IMG/VR virus record: IMGVR_UViG_3300018080_000131
Location: 1-64,000 of that record
Source of the DNA: a virus
Reading direction: 5' to 3' (one strand)
Length of the DNA stretch: 64,000 nt
Of this stretch, positions 41,798-50,008 are shown in pieces. The position numbers and the translations under genes are program-made. How positions within the stretch are numbered: the stretch's first letter is position 1; the number at the start of each line of letters is the position of its first letter. The notes beneath the pieces were generated by a model, which saw nothing but the letters and a program-made list of their open reading frames with translations, made no database searches and had not been told where the DNA came from.

Positions 41798-42002
41798 GTT
41801 AAAGGTAACAGAAGAGCTTATTAGAAAGGCTGAGAGAGTGATTGGTAATGGTAGTATACCAACTAATAGGGGATTAAGTAGAAAGGAGCTTAGAAGCCTT
41901 GAGAGAGCTAATATAGTAAAGAAAACTAAGGTATTTGAGAAGAAGAAATACTCAGATGCTAATCCTCAGTATTATTATATATGGGAGATGGTTGAAAAAT
42001 GA
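41790..42002 (+). CDS. Small winged-helix-like protein
   Basis: 70 residues. L-S-R-K-E-L-R-S-L-E-R-A-N-I-V followed by a basic wing and Y-Y-Y-I-W suggests a small winged-helix DNA-binding fold. Low confidence in function. Confidence 0.5.
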   Translation: MGKLKVTEELIRKAERVIGNGSIPTNRGLSRKELRSLERANIVKKTKVFEKKKYSDANPQYYYIWEMVEK

Positions 42003-42253
42003 AACAAAAAAAGGAAAAACATTTAGTTAATCCAGACAGATTTTATGTTATTCAAAAGCTTGAAGATTTAGGTGGGAAAACTAATGATTTAACTTTAATT
42101 TGTTGTGATTGTGGTTTGGTTCATGATGTTTGGTTTAAAGTTAAAAATGAAAAGTTGTATTTTAAAATAGATAGAAATGAATATGAAACTGAATATTGGA
42201 GAAAATATGGAAAGTTACCAGATAGGAGAAAGAAGAGAGGTATTTTTAAATGA
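41999..42253 (+). CDS. Small protein with Cys pair
   Basis: 84 residues. I-C-C-D-C-G-L-V-H resembles half of a zinc ribbon. Basic C-terminus. ATGA overlaps on both sides. Confidence 0.55.
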   Translation: MKQKKEKHLVNPDRFYVIQKLEDLGGKTNDLTLICCDCGLVHDVWFKVKNEKLYFKIDRNEYETEYWRKYGKLPDRRKKRGIFK

Positions 42254-42426
42254 GTAAAAATTTTTATATGAATGATTATAATGAGGCTGAAGGTGTTTTT
42301 GTTGATACAGCTATTAATGAAATTTGTGATATTATGTTGTATAGGGGTAATATGATGGAAGAAGGAAGACTAAGAGAGATTCTTGGTAAATTGATTTTAA
42401 GGGTGATAAAAGATGAGCAAAAATAA
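42250..42426 (+). CDS. Small acidic helical protein
   Basis: 58 residues (MSKNFYMNDYNEAEG...). Helical C-terminus (GRLREILGKLILRVIK). Overlaps the next gene by 14 bp. Confidence 0.5.
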   Translation: MSKNFYMNDYNEAEGVFVDTAINEICDIMLYRGNMMEEGRLREILGKLILRVIKDEQK

Positions 42427-42841
42427 AGTTCCTAAAACAAAGGTAAAAAAAGAGAGAATAGATTTACTTGATTTTGCTGTTATGAATGTTGTGATGTATA
42501 TGGAAATTGAAAGAGATGCTAGAAATGTTCTTATTAGAACAAAAAGACTTACTCAGTTTCTTGATTTGAAGTTGAAAATAGAAATGGCTTTTTGTGAGAA
42601 TGTTTTGATTAATCTGTTTGGGGTTTCAAAAGCTGAGATTATAAGAATAGCTGAAGGATTTAGAGCAGATAAAAATTGGGAAAAAGAGGTTGAGAGGTTT
42701 GTTGATGCTGTTGCTCCAGGTGGAACAAAGAAGGTTCAGTTATTTAATGAGAATGATTTTAAGAATGAGGTTATTAATCAAGATAGAACTAAAAAGGAAG
42801 AAAAGAAAATAAAAACAGGTGGTGGGTTGATAATATCATGA
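42413..42841 (+). CDS. Protein sharing a VPKTKVKK N-terminus with the protein at 8721
   Basis: 142 residues. After MSKNKVPKTKVKKE the protein is helical, with K-L-K-I-E-M-A-F-C-E-N-V-L and a Gly-rich basic end (KKIKTGGGLIIS). No known domain. The shared N-terminal motif may be a localisation or processing signal. Confidence 0.55.
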   Translation: MSKNKVPKTKVKKERIDLLDFAVMNVVMYMEIERDARNVLIRTKRLTQFLDLKLKIEMAFCENVLINLFGVSKAEIIRIAEGFRADKNWEKEVERFVDAVAPGGTKKVQLFNENDFKNEVINQDRTKKEEKKIKTGGGLIIS

Positions 42842-43239
42842 AAGAAAAAAGATTAAAAAGAAGTGAAAAAAGAAAACATAGTAATATGGTTGTTGCTGTT
42901 GATTTGGATGGCACTATTATTAAAGATTGGTCAGGAAGTATATTTGAATTTGGTGAGCTTCAGAAAGGTGCAGTTGATTATATGAAGAAGATAAGAAAAG
43001 CTGGTTATACTATTATGATTCATACATGCAGATTAACTCCAAGTGTTTATAAGTATGCTAATGATACACAAGAGCTTGCATTAGTGAGAATAGAAAAGTT
43101 TCTTGATGATAATGATATTCCTTATGATGCTTTTTGGGTAGGAGAAGGGAAACCAGTTGCAGATTTTTATATTGATGATAGAGGAATAAGATTTGAAACA
43201 TGGAAACAGGTTTGGAGAGAGATGAATGAAAGAATGTGA
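42838..43239 (+). CDS. HAD-superfamily phosphatase
   Basis: 133 residues. VAVDLDGTI (nucleophile Asp, DxDGT) at about 18-26, MIHTCRL at about 60 (motif II Thr/Arg) and DFYIDDRG at about 110 (motif III/IV) give a complete small HAD fold. Phage members often act on nucleotides. Substrate not determined. Confidence 0.75.
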   Translation: MKEKRLKRSEKRKHSNMVVAVDLDGTIIKDWSGSIFEFGELQKGAVDYMKKIRKAGYTIMIHTCRLTPSVYKYANDTQELALVRIEKFLDDNDIPYDAFWVGEGKPVADFYIDDRGIRFETWKQVWREMNERM

Positions 43240-43495
43240 GTTGTGTGATTTGGAAAAGAAAACTAAGTGGTATTATGAAGATTCTGAATTTGTAGTTTGT
43301 GATTGTGAAACTTGTAAAATTCCTATGATTGTTAGTAAAGACCATAATTTTAGGTTAAAGGATTTTCCTGGTCATGGTGCAGATAGAATTTTTAAGATAG
43401 TTCAAAAAGTGTTTCCAGGTAGAGATTTTTATTTTAGAACTGAGCAAAGAAAGGTAAAGAATCATTGGCATTGGCACATAATTTTTGAGGAGTAA
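43226..43495 (+). CDS. HIT-like protein
   Basis: 89 residues. The start C-E-L-C-D-L-E-K-K-T-K-W-Y-Y-E-D and the end HWHWHIIFEE match the layout of HIT-fold hydrolases/transferases (H-x-H-x-H), with an added zinc-like C-x2-C. Possibly a nucleotide hydrolase. It overlaps the HAD gene by 14 bp. Confidence 0.65.
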   Translation: MKECELCDLEKKTKWYYEDSEFVVCDCETCKIPMIVSKDHNFRLKDFPGHGADRIFKIVQKVFPGRDFYFRTEQRKVKNHWHWHIIFEE

Positions 43496-43499
43496 AATA

Positions 43500-44036
43500 A
43501 TGTTATATGAATTTTCAAAACAGTTTGAATCTTTTGTTAAAGCTTGTAAGAGTCAGTGGGTTTGTGGTGGTGATAGATATGCTTTAGAAGAGAATAAAGA
43601 GTTCACTGATTTGGTTTGTGAGATTGCTGGTAATATTTGGATAGGTGGAAATATTATTAAGTATTCAGGTGAGATTTGGAATTCAAAAAGGCATGGAGAA
43701 CCTATTGTTGAAGTTAACTTTTTCAAAATTGCTGTTTATTCTTATATTTGGTGGTTGAAAGAGGTAAAACACCCAACAACAGGAATTGCATTGAAGAAGA
43801 AATATTGGTATGAGTTTGTTGTAGGAATGTGGAAAGCTCATTGTGGTTTAGATAAGTTAGGAGAAATTGGAACAGATACATTTATTGAGTTGATAGATTG
43901 GTTGAAAATGCTTGGTCCAAAGAAAATAGAATATTGGGATATTTTGTTTACAGTAGGAGCAAGAGCTTATGAATGGTGGTTATTAGAACAGCATAATTTA
44001 ACTGATAGAGATAAAGGTGAGGAATTTGAGAAATGA
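43500..44036 (+). CDS. Protein of unknown function
   Basis: 178 residues from ATG after GAGGAGTAAAATA. Helical and Trp-rich (YSYIWWLKEVK, YEWWLLEQHN), with G-G-D-R-Y-A-L-E-E-N-K-E near residue 25, faintly like phage nucleotide pyrophosphohydrolase helices. Not assignable. Confidence 0.6.
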   Translation: MLYEFSKQFESFVKACKSQWVCGGDRYALEENKEFTDLVCEIAGNIWIGGNIIKYSGEIWNSKRHGEPIVEVNFFKIAVYSYIWWLKEVKHPTTGIALKKKYWYEFVVGMWKAHCGLDKLGEIGTDTFIELIDWLKMLGPKKIEYWDILFTVGARAYEWWLLEQHNLTDRDKGEEFEK

Positions 44037-44563
44037 AAATTAGATTTATAATAGAAATTTATAATAAATATGATTATTTTGGTAAAGATGAGTTTAGAAC
44101 TTTTAGAGTTGTTGATGATACAGATGTTAATTCTATTGAAACTGCTGAAATAGAAATTAAAAAATTGATTGATAAATTTAATGAAGAAGAAAAAAATAAT
44201 TATGGAGAAAAGGCTGGAAGTAGAAAATTATTAAGAATTATTGATGAAGAAAAATTAAAAAAGTGTCCAACTGAATTAATATGGGATTCTTATATGAGAC
44301 AGGAATTACAGGGTGAGTGTTCTGAATGTGGGTATAAGTTTATTGATTTTTTTAATAGAGGAAAACAAAAACCAGAAAATTTTAAACATTGTTTGGGTTT
44401 TGGTCAATCAAGAGTTAAAAATTTTGATAGAGTTATTGTTTTTGAGTGTCCAAAATGTTTTTTAAAATCACAATTTCATTGTAATGATAATTGGTATGAT
44501 TTATATGGTGAATGGATTGTTGATAATTCTATATTTTTGAAAGATGAGAAAAATAATGAGTAA
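44033..44563 (+). CDS. Zinc-finger protein, unknown
   Basis: 176 residues. C-S-E-C-G near residue 97 and C-P-K-C near residue 140 make a zinc ribbon. The N-terminal half is alpha/beta (IRFIIEIYNKYDYFGKDEF). ATGA overlap upstream, and it overlaps the RNR start by 8 bp. Confidence 0.6.
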   Translation: MKIRFIIEIYNKYDYFGKDEFRTFRVVDDTDVNSIETAEIEIKKLIDKFNEEEKNNYGEKAGSRKLLRIIDEEKLKKCPTELIWDSYMRQELQGECSECGYKFIDFFNRGKQKPENFKHCLGFGQSRVKNFDRVIVFECPKCFLKSQFHCNDNWYDLYGEWIVDNSIFLKDEKNNE

Positions 44564-46229
44564 AGCTGTGTGTGATTTAAAAGGTGGTTCTTGTGTTGCA
44601 GAAGCAAGGTATTATAGTGAAGGAGAAGATTGGGATAAGTTGGCTATGAGAGTTTCACAGGCTATTGGTGTTAATGAAAGTGATATTGTGGTAGCTCAAA
44701 CATATGATATAATAAATAGAAAAGAGTTTATTCCTGGTGGTAGGATTCTTAGAAATGCAGGAAAGCTAAAAAGAAATCTTTTAAACTGTTTTGTTATTCC
44801 TATTGATGATAGTATAGAGGCTATTGCTAATTGTATGAGAGATTCATTAATAACTTGGTCTTCTGGTGGTGGAGTAGGTGTTAATTTTTCTCCATTAAGA
44901 CCAGTAGGAGAAGAGATTAAAGGGAAAGGTGGTGAGTCTTCAGGATTGGTATCTTTCCTAGAGGCTATGGATGCTGTTGCTAATACTATTGAGTGTGGTG
45001 GTCAAAGAAGGAGTGCTTGTATTGCTATTGTTGATATTTCTCATCCAGAGATAGAAGAGTTTATTGATGCAAAGTTGAAGCATGGGAAGTTGAAAAACTT
45101 TAATATATCAGTTGGTATTAATGATGCATTTCTTGAAGCAGTAGAAAGAGGGAATGGCTGGAATTTAGAGTTTAGGCAAAAGGTATATAAAGAGGTAATG
45201 GCTAGAGATTTGTGGGATAAGATTCTAAAAAACATGATTAATTCAGCAGAACCAGGATTGTTGAATATGAGTAATTTGACTAAAGCTAATAGTTATTACT
45301 TTTCTCCTATTATTGCTACTAATCCTTGTGGAGAACTTCCTTTGAGTGCTTATGGTTCTTGTGATTTAGGAGCTTTGAATTTACCTTTATTTGTTACTCC
45401 AGGTGGTTATACTAATTGGAAATCTTTGGAAGATGTTATAAAATTAGCTGTTAGGTTTTTGGATAATGTTATAGATATAACTACATACCCAATTCCACAA
45501 ATGAAAGAAGTTGCAGAAAAAGGAAGAAGAGTTGGTTTGGGGATAATGGGATTAGCTGATTATTTATTTCTGAAGAAAATAAGATATGGTTCTGAAAAGG
45601 CTAATAATGAGATTGAACATTTGTTTAAGTTTATTAGAAATACAGCATATGAAACAAGTATAAAGCTTGCAAAAGAAAAAGAACCTTTCCCAGCATTTGA
45701 TTCAGTGGATTATGGTAAGGCTAGTTTTGTTAGGAAGCTTCCTGCTAAGATAAGAAAGGCTATAAAGGAAAATGGTATTAGGAATTCTTCTCTTTTAACA
45801 GTTGCTCCTACAGGTACAACAAGTATGGTAGGAGAAGTTACAAGTGGAATTGAGCCTTTGTTTTCTAAAGCACATAGAAGAAAGGATGCTTTAGGTGAGA
45901 GAGTTATTATTCATCCTATGTATATAGAATTTTTGAAAGATGGGAAGATTCCTGATTGGTTTGTTGATGCTCATGATTTGAAACCAGAAGAGCATTTTGA
46001 AACACAGGCTTTGATTCAGAAATATGTGGATGGAAGTATAAGCAAAACAATTAATCTTCCTGCTAATACAACAGTTAAGCAGTTGTCAGAATGGCTTCTT
46101 GAATATGCTTATGAGTTGAAGGGAGTTACAGTGTATGTTGATAAAAGTAGGAAGGAGCAGGTTTTGTATCCTATGAGTAAAAAGGAAGTAAAAGAATATT
46201 TGAAGGAGAAGGAAAATGAAAGCAAGTAA
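44556..46229 (+). CDS. nrdJ: Class II (B12-dependent) ribonucleotide reductase
   Basis: 557 residues. F-I-P-G-G-R-I-L-R-N, L-N-C-F-V-I-P, GGGVGVNFSPLRP, ATNPCGELPLSAYGSCDLG (active-site N-x-C-x-E, with Cys as the radical site) and TVAPTGTTSMVGEV are hallmarks of adenosylcobalamin-dependent NrdJ. It reduces ribonucleotides to deoxyribonucleotides without oxygen, which fits an anaerobic host. No NrdB/NrdG partner is present or needed. The usual Cys-rich C-terminal tail is missing: the protein ends after L-Y-P-M plus a Lys/Glu tail, so another reductant may be used. Confidence 0.88.
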   Translation: MSKAVCDLKGGSCVAEARYYSEGEDWDKLAMRVSQAIGVNESDIVVAQTYDIINRKEFIPGGRILRNAGKLKRNLLNCFVIPIDDSIEAIANCMRDSLITWSSGGGVGVNFSPLRPVGEEIKGKGGESSGLVSFLEAMDAVANTIECGGQRRSACIAIVDISHPEIEEFIDAKLKHGKLKNFNISVGINDAFLEAVERGNGWNLEFRQKVYKEVMARDLWDKILKNMINSAEPGLLNMSNLTKANSYYFSPIIATNPCGELPLSAYGSCDLGALNLPLFVTPGGYTNWKSLEDVIKLAVRFLDNVIDITTYPIPQMKEVAEKGRRVGLGIMGLADYLFLKKIRYGSEKANNEIEHLFKFIRNTAYETSIKLAKEKEPFPAFDSVDYGKASFVRKLPAKIRKAIKENGIRNSSLLTVAPTGTTSMVGEVTSGIEPLFSKAHRRKDALGERVIIHPMYIEFLKDGKIPDWFVDAHDLKPEEHFETQALIQKYVDGSISKTINLPANTTVKQLSEWLLEYAYELKGVTVYVDKSRKEQVLYPMSKKEVKEYLKEKENESK

Positions 46230-46527
46230 ATATTTAAAAGGTGAGATTCTTTATGAGATTTTTGAAGAAATGTGTAAAAGGGTTGGAGCTAGTCTTGATG
46301 ATATTGAGCTTGTGGAGAATAATGGTAAATATGAGTTTCCATATTATGCTTATGAATGGACAGAAGAAGAAGAATCTGATTTTAGGAAATGGTTGACAAA
46401 CTATCTATATAAAAACAGAAAGAAGTTTGGAATGTCATATATGACAAAGAAGAGGATTGATATTTATGAGACTCCATTATTTTTGTTAATGTATGGATGG
46501 AAATATAAGCAAGGAGAAGAAAAATGA
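46216..46527 (+). CDS. Small protein, unknown
   Basis: 103 residues, overlapping the RNR stop by 14 bp. Aromatic and acidic (YYAYEWTEEEESDFRKWL). No family. Confidence 0.55.
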   Translation: MKASKYLKGEILYEIFEEMCKRVGASLDDIELVENNGKYEFPYYAYEWTEEEESDFRKWLTNYLYKNRKKFGMSYMTKKRIDIYETPLFLLMYGWKYKQGEEK

Positions 46528-46691
46528 ATAAAACTATTTCATTTGAAATTGAATGTATTCTTGGTCAGGGTTATATTCTTACTTATGAAAGTAATGATTT
46601 TTCTTGTAGTGGTGAAGAAAAGCATATTTTTATGAGTAGACAAGAGCTTTATGATTTTATTGAAAAGAAATTTGAAGAGGAAAATGTTTAA
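46524..46691 (+). CDS. Small acidic protein, unknown
   Basis: 55 residues. Ends F-E-E-E-N-V, the same end as the next protein, and the boundary sequence around both stop codons (AATGTTTAAATGAGA) is duplicated. No motif. Confidence 0.5.
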   Translation: MNKTISFEIECILGQGYILTYESNDFSCSGEEKHIFMSRQELYDFIEKKFEEENV

Positions 46692-46832
46692 ATGAGATTA
46701 GAAGAAGCTGAAGATAAGGCATATGAGTTATTGGAAGCAGGTTATGTTTGCTCTGATTGGACAATTGAAGTAGATAGTTTTTTAGAGTGGTTGAGGGAGA
46801 ATGGGATAAAATTTGAAGAGGAGAATGTTTAA
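46692..46832 (+). CDS. Small acidic protein, unknown
   Basis: 46 residues (RLEEAEDKAYELLEAGYV, then F-L-E-W-L). Ends F-E-E-E-N-V like the previous protein. Starts directly after the previous stop. Confidence 0.5.
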   Translation: MRLEEAEDKAYELLEAGYVCSDWTIEVDSFLEWLRENGIKFEEENV

Positions 46833-46997
46833 ATGAGAATGTGTTTATGGCTTATTCAGTTAGGTGTTTGGTTTATTGTAACAAGATTGGATAATAGTTT
46901 AAATATTACTATTCTTGCTGTAGTTAGCTTGTTTATTTCATTATTGGCTTTAGGAGTTGATTGGGGTAATAAAGAAGGAGCTAGGTGGAAAAAATAG
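46833..46997 (+). CDS. Small two-span membrane protein
   Basis: 54 residues with hydrophobic helices at 3-18 and 24-42. Starts immediately after the previous stop. Ends one base before a repeated intergenic element. Confidence 0.5.
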   Translation: MRMCLWLIQLGVWFIVTRLDNSLNITILAVVSLFISLLALGVDWGNKEGARWKK

Positions 46998-47090
46998 GTT
47001 GAAATATGGGTAAAATATACCTGTATAAGGGTGTTAGAGGCTTTCTAAGAGAAGAACTATATAATAGTAATATGTTTACATTAGTAGAAA
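46998..47090 (-). repeat. Intergenic repeated element, copy C (- orientation)
   Basis: Matches copy D (52061-52152) along its length (AAATATG-GTAAAATATACC, TGTATAAGG, TCTAAG, TATAATA, TATGTTTACATTA). Its reverse complement matches copies A and B. In element orientation TTAGA-AAGCC-TCTAA forms a hairpin. Confidence 0.75.
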
Positions 47091-47097
47091 TAGAAAG

Positions 47098-47364
47098 ATG
47101 CTTAGGATTGGTCTAATGAAAAGAATAAGTGGTATTGATATTAGTAAATGGGGTATTTGGTTTAATTATCAGTTTTGGATTGACAAAGAAAAAAGAATAA
47201 ATGAGGAAGACGGTTTGCTTTATGTGTGGATATGGAAAAGAAAGAAAAAATATAGAAGATTCAAATACTGTTCTTCTATATCTCAGGGTTTGTTTAAGAG
47301 CTTGAAAGAGGTAAGGGAATTTTGGGTTGATTATAATAAATTTGTAAGATGGTATAAAACATGA
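47098..47364 (+). CDS. Small basic aromatic protein, unknown
   Basis: 88 residues from 47098. An internal ATG at 47116 has AGGA 9 bp upstream and may be the true start. Trp/Tyr/Lys-rich (IWFNYQFWIDKEKR, FWVDYNKFVRWYK). Contains a CpG at 47211, one of only six. Overlaps the primase start by 4 bp. Confidence 0.5.
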   Translation: MLRIGLMKRISGIDISKWGIWFNYQFWIDKEKRINEEDGLLYVWIWKRKKKYRRFKYCSSISQGLFKSLKEVREFWVDYNKFVRWYKT

Positions 47365-48275
47365 AAACAATAGATGAGATTTTTGAAGGTGTTTGGGTTA
47401 GTGATGGTGAGTTTTTAATTCAGTGTCCTTATTGTAATGACCATCCTACTCATAATCATTGTTATGTGAATATCAAAAAAAGTGTTTTTAATTGTTTTTA
47501 TTGTGGAGAATCAGGAACATTAAAAAAGCTGTTAAAGGATTTTGGTGATGATGAGAAGGTTAAGACGATAAGAAGAAGGCATGGGGTTAAAGAAAGACAA
47601 AAACATAAAGAAATATCAATTGATGAGTTTAATAGATTTAATCCAGTAACAGGAGCTAATGGTACTAATGATTTATTAGCATTGAAATATCTTGAGAATA
47701 GAGGATTAAGACCATTTGAGATTAGGAATTATGATATTAGGTATGCTTCTTCAGGTAAGTATTTTGGAAGGGTGATTATTCCTATTTATGAGGAAGGTGA
47801 TTTGGTTTGTTTTATTGCAAGAAGTTTCTTAGATATGATTGAACCTAAATATTTATTTCCAAAGCATGGAGAAACTAAATTAACTACAAATGAAGCATTA
47901 TTTGGGTATGAGAAATCAAGAGATTATTGGTCAAGCAATCATGTTATTGTAGAAGGTGTTTTTGATGCTATAAAGATAAATCAAACAGATAATTTTAAAG
48001 GTATAGCTATTATGAGCAAGCATTTAAGTGAAGGTCAGAAATATAAGCTGTTGAAGCTGGAAGGAACTTTTTATATAATGCTAGATTCAGATGCTAAGTT
48101 AGATTCTTTGAAGGTTGCTGGAGAATTATCTAAGTATGGAAAAATTGTGAAGGTTGCGTTTATTAAAAGTAAAGACCCAGGAGAAGCTAGTTTGAAGGAA
48201 ATAAGAAAGGCTTTGAGACAAGCTGAGCCTTTTTCTTATGAACTAGAAATGAGAATAAAAATGGAGGATTGGTAA
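47361..48275 (+). CDS. dnaG: DnaG-type primase (zinc finger plus TOPRIM)
   Basis: 304 residues. C-P-Y-C..H-P-T-H..F-N-C-F-Y-C-G at 22-50 is the CHC2-type zinc finger. V-I-V-E-G-V-F-D-A-I near 195 is the TOPRIM Glu motif and F-Y-I-M-L-D-S-D-A-K near 236 the TOPRIM DxD-like motif. Shorter than cellular DnaG and without a helicase-binding C-domain, like many phage primases. Makes RNA primers for the DnaB-type helicase fork. It contains CpGs at 47566 and 48157. Confidence 0.8.
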   Translation: MKTIDEIFEGVWVSDGEFLIQCPYCNDHPTHNHCYVNIKKSVFNCFYCGESGTLKKLLKDFGDDEKVKTIRRRHGVKERQKHKEISIDEFNRFNPVTGANGTNDLLALKYLENRGLRPFEIRNYDIRYASSGKYFGRVIIPIYEEGDLVCFIARSFLDMIEPKYLFPKHGETKLTTNEALFGYEKSRDYWSSNHVIVEGVFDAIKINQTDNFKGIAIMSKHLSEGQKYKLLKLEGTFYIMLDSDAKLDSLKVAGELSKYGKIVKVAFIKSKDPGEASLKEIRKALRQAEPFSYELEMRIKMEDW

Positions 48276-48286
48276 GGCAGGTAAAA

Positions 48287-48553
48287 ATGCTAAAAATAAC
48301 AGTTGAGATTATTCCTTTTGGAATAAAAGATATGAAGAAAAGGCTTGGCGAGATATATATTACTAATGATGGTACTGGAAATGAAGAAATAGGAAATTAT
48401 AATTATACAATTAAAACTGAAAGAAGACAAGATGAGAAGATTGGTGATGAGTTAAAAGGGAGAGTAGAGAACTTCCAAAGAAGAAAGTGTAATTTTTGGA
48501 AGCTGTTGTATTTGATTTTGAAGGGAGTTTATGATGGGAGAGAAAAAATATAA
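48287..48553 (+). CDS. Small protein, unknown
   Basis: 88 residues from ATG 48287. Begins L-K-I-T-V-E-I-I-P-F-G, a strand shared with the protein at 30274, and has a basic C-terminus (FQRRKCNFWKLLYL). CpG at 48349. Overlaps the GIY-YIG gene. Confidence 0.5.
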   Translation: MLKITVEIIPFGIKDMKKRLGEIYITNDGTGNEEIGNYNYTIKTERRQDEKIGDELKGRVENFQRRKCNFWKLLYLILKGVYDGREKI

Positions 48554-49358
48554 AATTTATTTGATTATAAATAAAATTAATGGAAAAACATATGTTGGAA
48601 TGACTAGTAGGACAGTTAAACAGAGAGTAGAGGGTGGTCATTTTACTAAAAATGCTAATATTCTGTTACAAAGAGCTTTAGATAAATATGGAAAAGATAA
48701 TTTTGAATATGGTACTTTAGAAGTTTGTGGTTGTGAAGAGGATGCTGTTGAAGCTGAAAAATTTTGGATTGCTACTTTTAATAGTATTTCTAATGGATAT
48801 AATATAGATGAAGGTGGTACTTTTCCAAGTGAATCTATGAGGGATAAAAGTAGTGAAGGACTTAGAGAATATTGGAAAAGAGTTACAGGTAAGAAATCAG
48901 TAAAAAGAATAAATATTAAGAAAATAAATGAATTAACACAGAAATATGTTGATACAAAGGATGAAAAAATTTGGGATGATTTAATTTCAGAATTGTATAT
49001 TATTATTGATATTTTACTTGGGAAAAATTATACAAGAATAAAAACTCTTTGGGATGATATGAGACAAGATGTAATAATTAACTTGTGGAAAAATAGAAGA
49101 ACTGTTGGTGATACCTGTTCTCATAGTTTTTATAATCATTATTATAATAGAATTAGAAAGGGGTTAAATAGAGCTATAAAAAAATATGAAGGTGAAAAAT
49201 ATGAAGAAAGTGATTATTTAATTTATAAGGAGAAAAAACAACCTATGTATGATTTTTTAGATATGAATGTTAAGTCTATAGAAGATTTAACTGATGAGGA
49301 AAAATTAGAAGTTGGTTTGGATACTGAAGGAAATATGTCAGAAGATTATGAAGAGTAA
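48534..49358 (+). CDS. GIY-YIG nuclease domain fused to a sigma-region-2-like domain
   Basis: 274 residues from the second of two adjacent ATGs. Residues 7-90: K-I-Y-L..K-T-Y-V-G-M-T-S-R..R and later acidic/Asn positions (E-A-E-K-F-W-I, G-Y-N) match a GIY-YIG nuclease, as in homing endonucleases. Residues 120-215: LLGKNY, LWDDMRQDVIINLWKNRR and HYYNRIRKGLNRAI are paralogous to the sigma-like protein at 13888. A free-standing homing enzyme may have been captured by a sigma-like gene, or this may be a new bifunctional protein. The sequence is open across the junction with no frameshift. Confidence 0.7.
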   Translation: MGEKKYKIYLIINKINGKTYVGMTSRTVKQRVEGGHFTKNANILLQRALDKYGKDNFEYGTLEVCGCEEDAVEAEKFWIATFNSISNGYNIDEGGTFPSESMRDKSSEGLREYWKRVTGKKSVKRINIKKINELTQKYVDTKDEKIWDDLISELYIIIDILLGKNYTRIKTLWDDMRQDVIINLWKNRRTVGDTCSHSFYNHYYNRIRKGLNRAIKKYEGEKYEESDYLIYKEKKQPMYDFLDMNVKSIEDLTDEEKLEVGLDTEGNMSEDYEE

Positions 49359-49938
49359 TATTGATAAACCTAATAAAGAAGCTATAGAGGCTTTTATAAA
49401 AGATTTTCCTAATTCTGTAGTTTCTGATTTACTTATGTATTTTGGAGAGGATGTTGTTGTGAGATTTGTGGAATTGTATTCTGGTCAAAAGATAAATATT
49501 CCTTCAGTGAATAGTATTTGGATAAGTTACAGAAATAGGAAGGTTGTTGAAGAGCTTGATAAAAAAAATACAAAAGAAGTTAGGGAGATGTTGGCTGATA
49601 ATTTTGGTTTGGAAGATAAAGAGGTAACAGATATATATGCATATTGTAAAGGAAAACATATAACAAGAGTTAAACATACTACTATAAATAGGATTGTTGA
49701 TGTTATATTTAGGAAGAATCTTAGGAAGTATCATAAAGCTGTTATGAAAATGACACAAGGAGCAAGTACTGATAGTACACAAGACCCAGAAATTTTGTAT
49801 TTAGTTGAAGAAGCTAAAAGAGAGTTTTTGTCTAATTGTATGGAAGATTTGAATGAACATTTGGTAATTTGTGGTAGAAAAGACAAGAGAGATAAATGTG
49901 TTGAGCTATTAATGAAGAAAATAGATGAAGATATTTGA
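49348..49938 (+). CDS. Mor-like DNA-binding protein upstream of terminase
   Basis: 196 residues from ATG 49348. Residues 18-65 (LLMYFGEDVVVRFVELYSGQ, then INIPSVNSIWISYRN) resemble the Mor/Mga-type phage activator N-region (L-G..F-G-G..I-Y-I-P). Helices follow. Position directly before terL makes a small-terminase (DNA-recognition) role possible. Both roles are inference. Confidence 0.5.
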   Translation: MKSNIDKPNKEAIEAFIKDFPNSVVSDLLMYFGEDVVVRFVELYSGQKINIPSVNSIWISYRNRKVVEELDKKNTKEVREMLADNFGLEDKEVTDIYAYCKGKHITRVKHTTINRIVDVIFRKNLRKYHKAVMKMTQGASTDSTQDPEILYLVEEAKREFLSNCMEDLNEHLVICGRKDKRDKCVELLMKKIDEDI

Positions 49939-49962
49939 TTTTACTAAGATTAGTTCAAAATA

Positions 49963-49996
49963 CTTGAAAAATCAAGCCTTCTACATTATTAGAAGG
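49963..49996 (+). promoter_or_regulatory. Two tandem hairpins before the terminase gene
   Basis: CTTGA-AAAA-TCAAG (49963-49976) and CCTTCTA-CATTAT-TAGAAGG (49977-49996) are directly adjacent perfect hairpins 12 bp before the terminase start. Could be a regulatory leader, a packaging-site structure or a weak terminator (no T-run follows). Confidence 0.45.
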
Positions 49997-50008
49997 GTAT
50001 AAGTTAAG

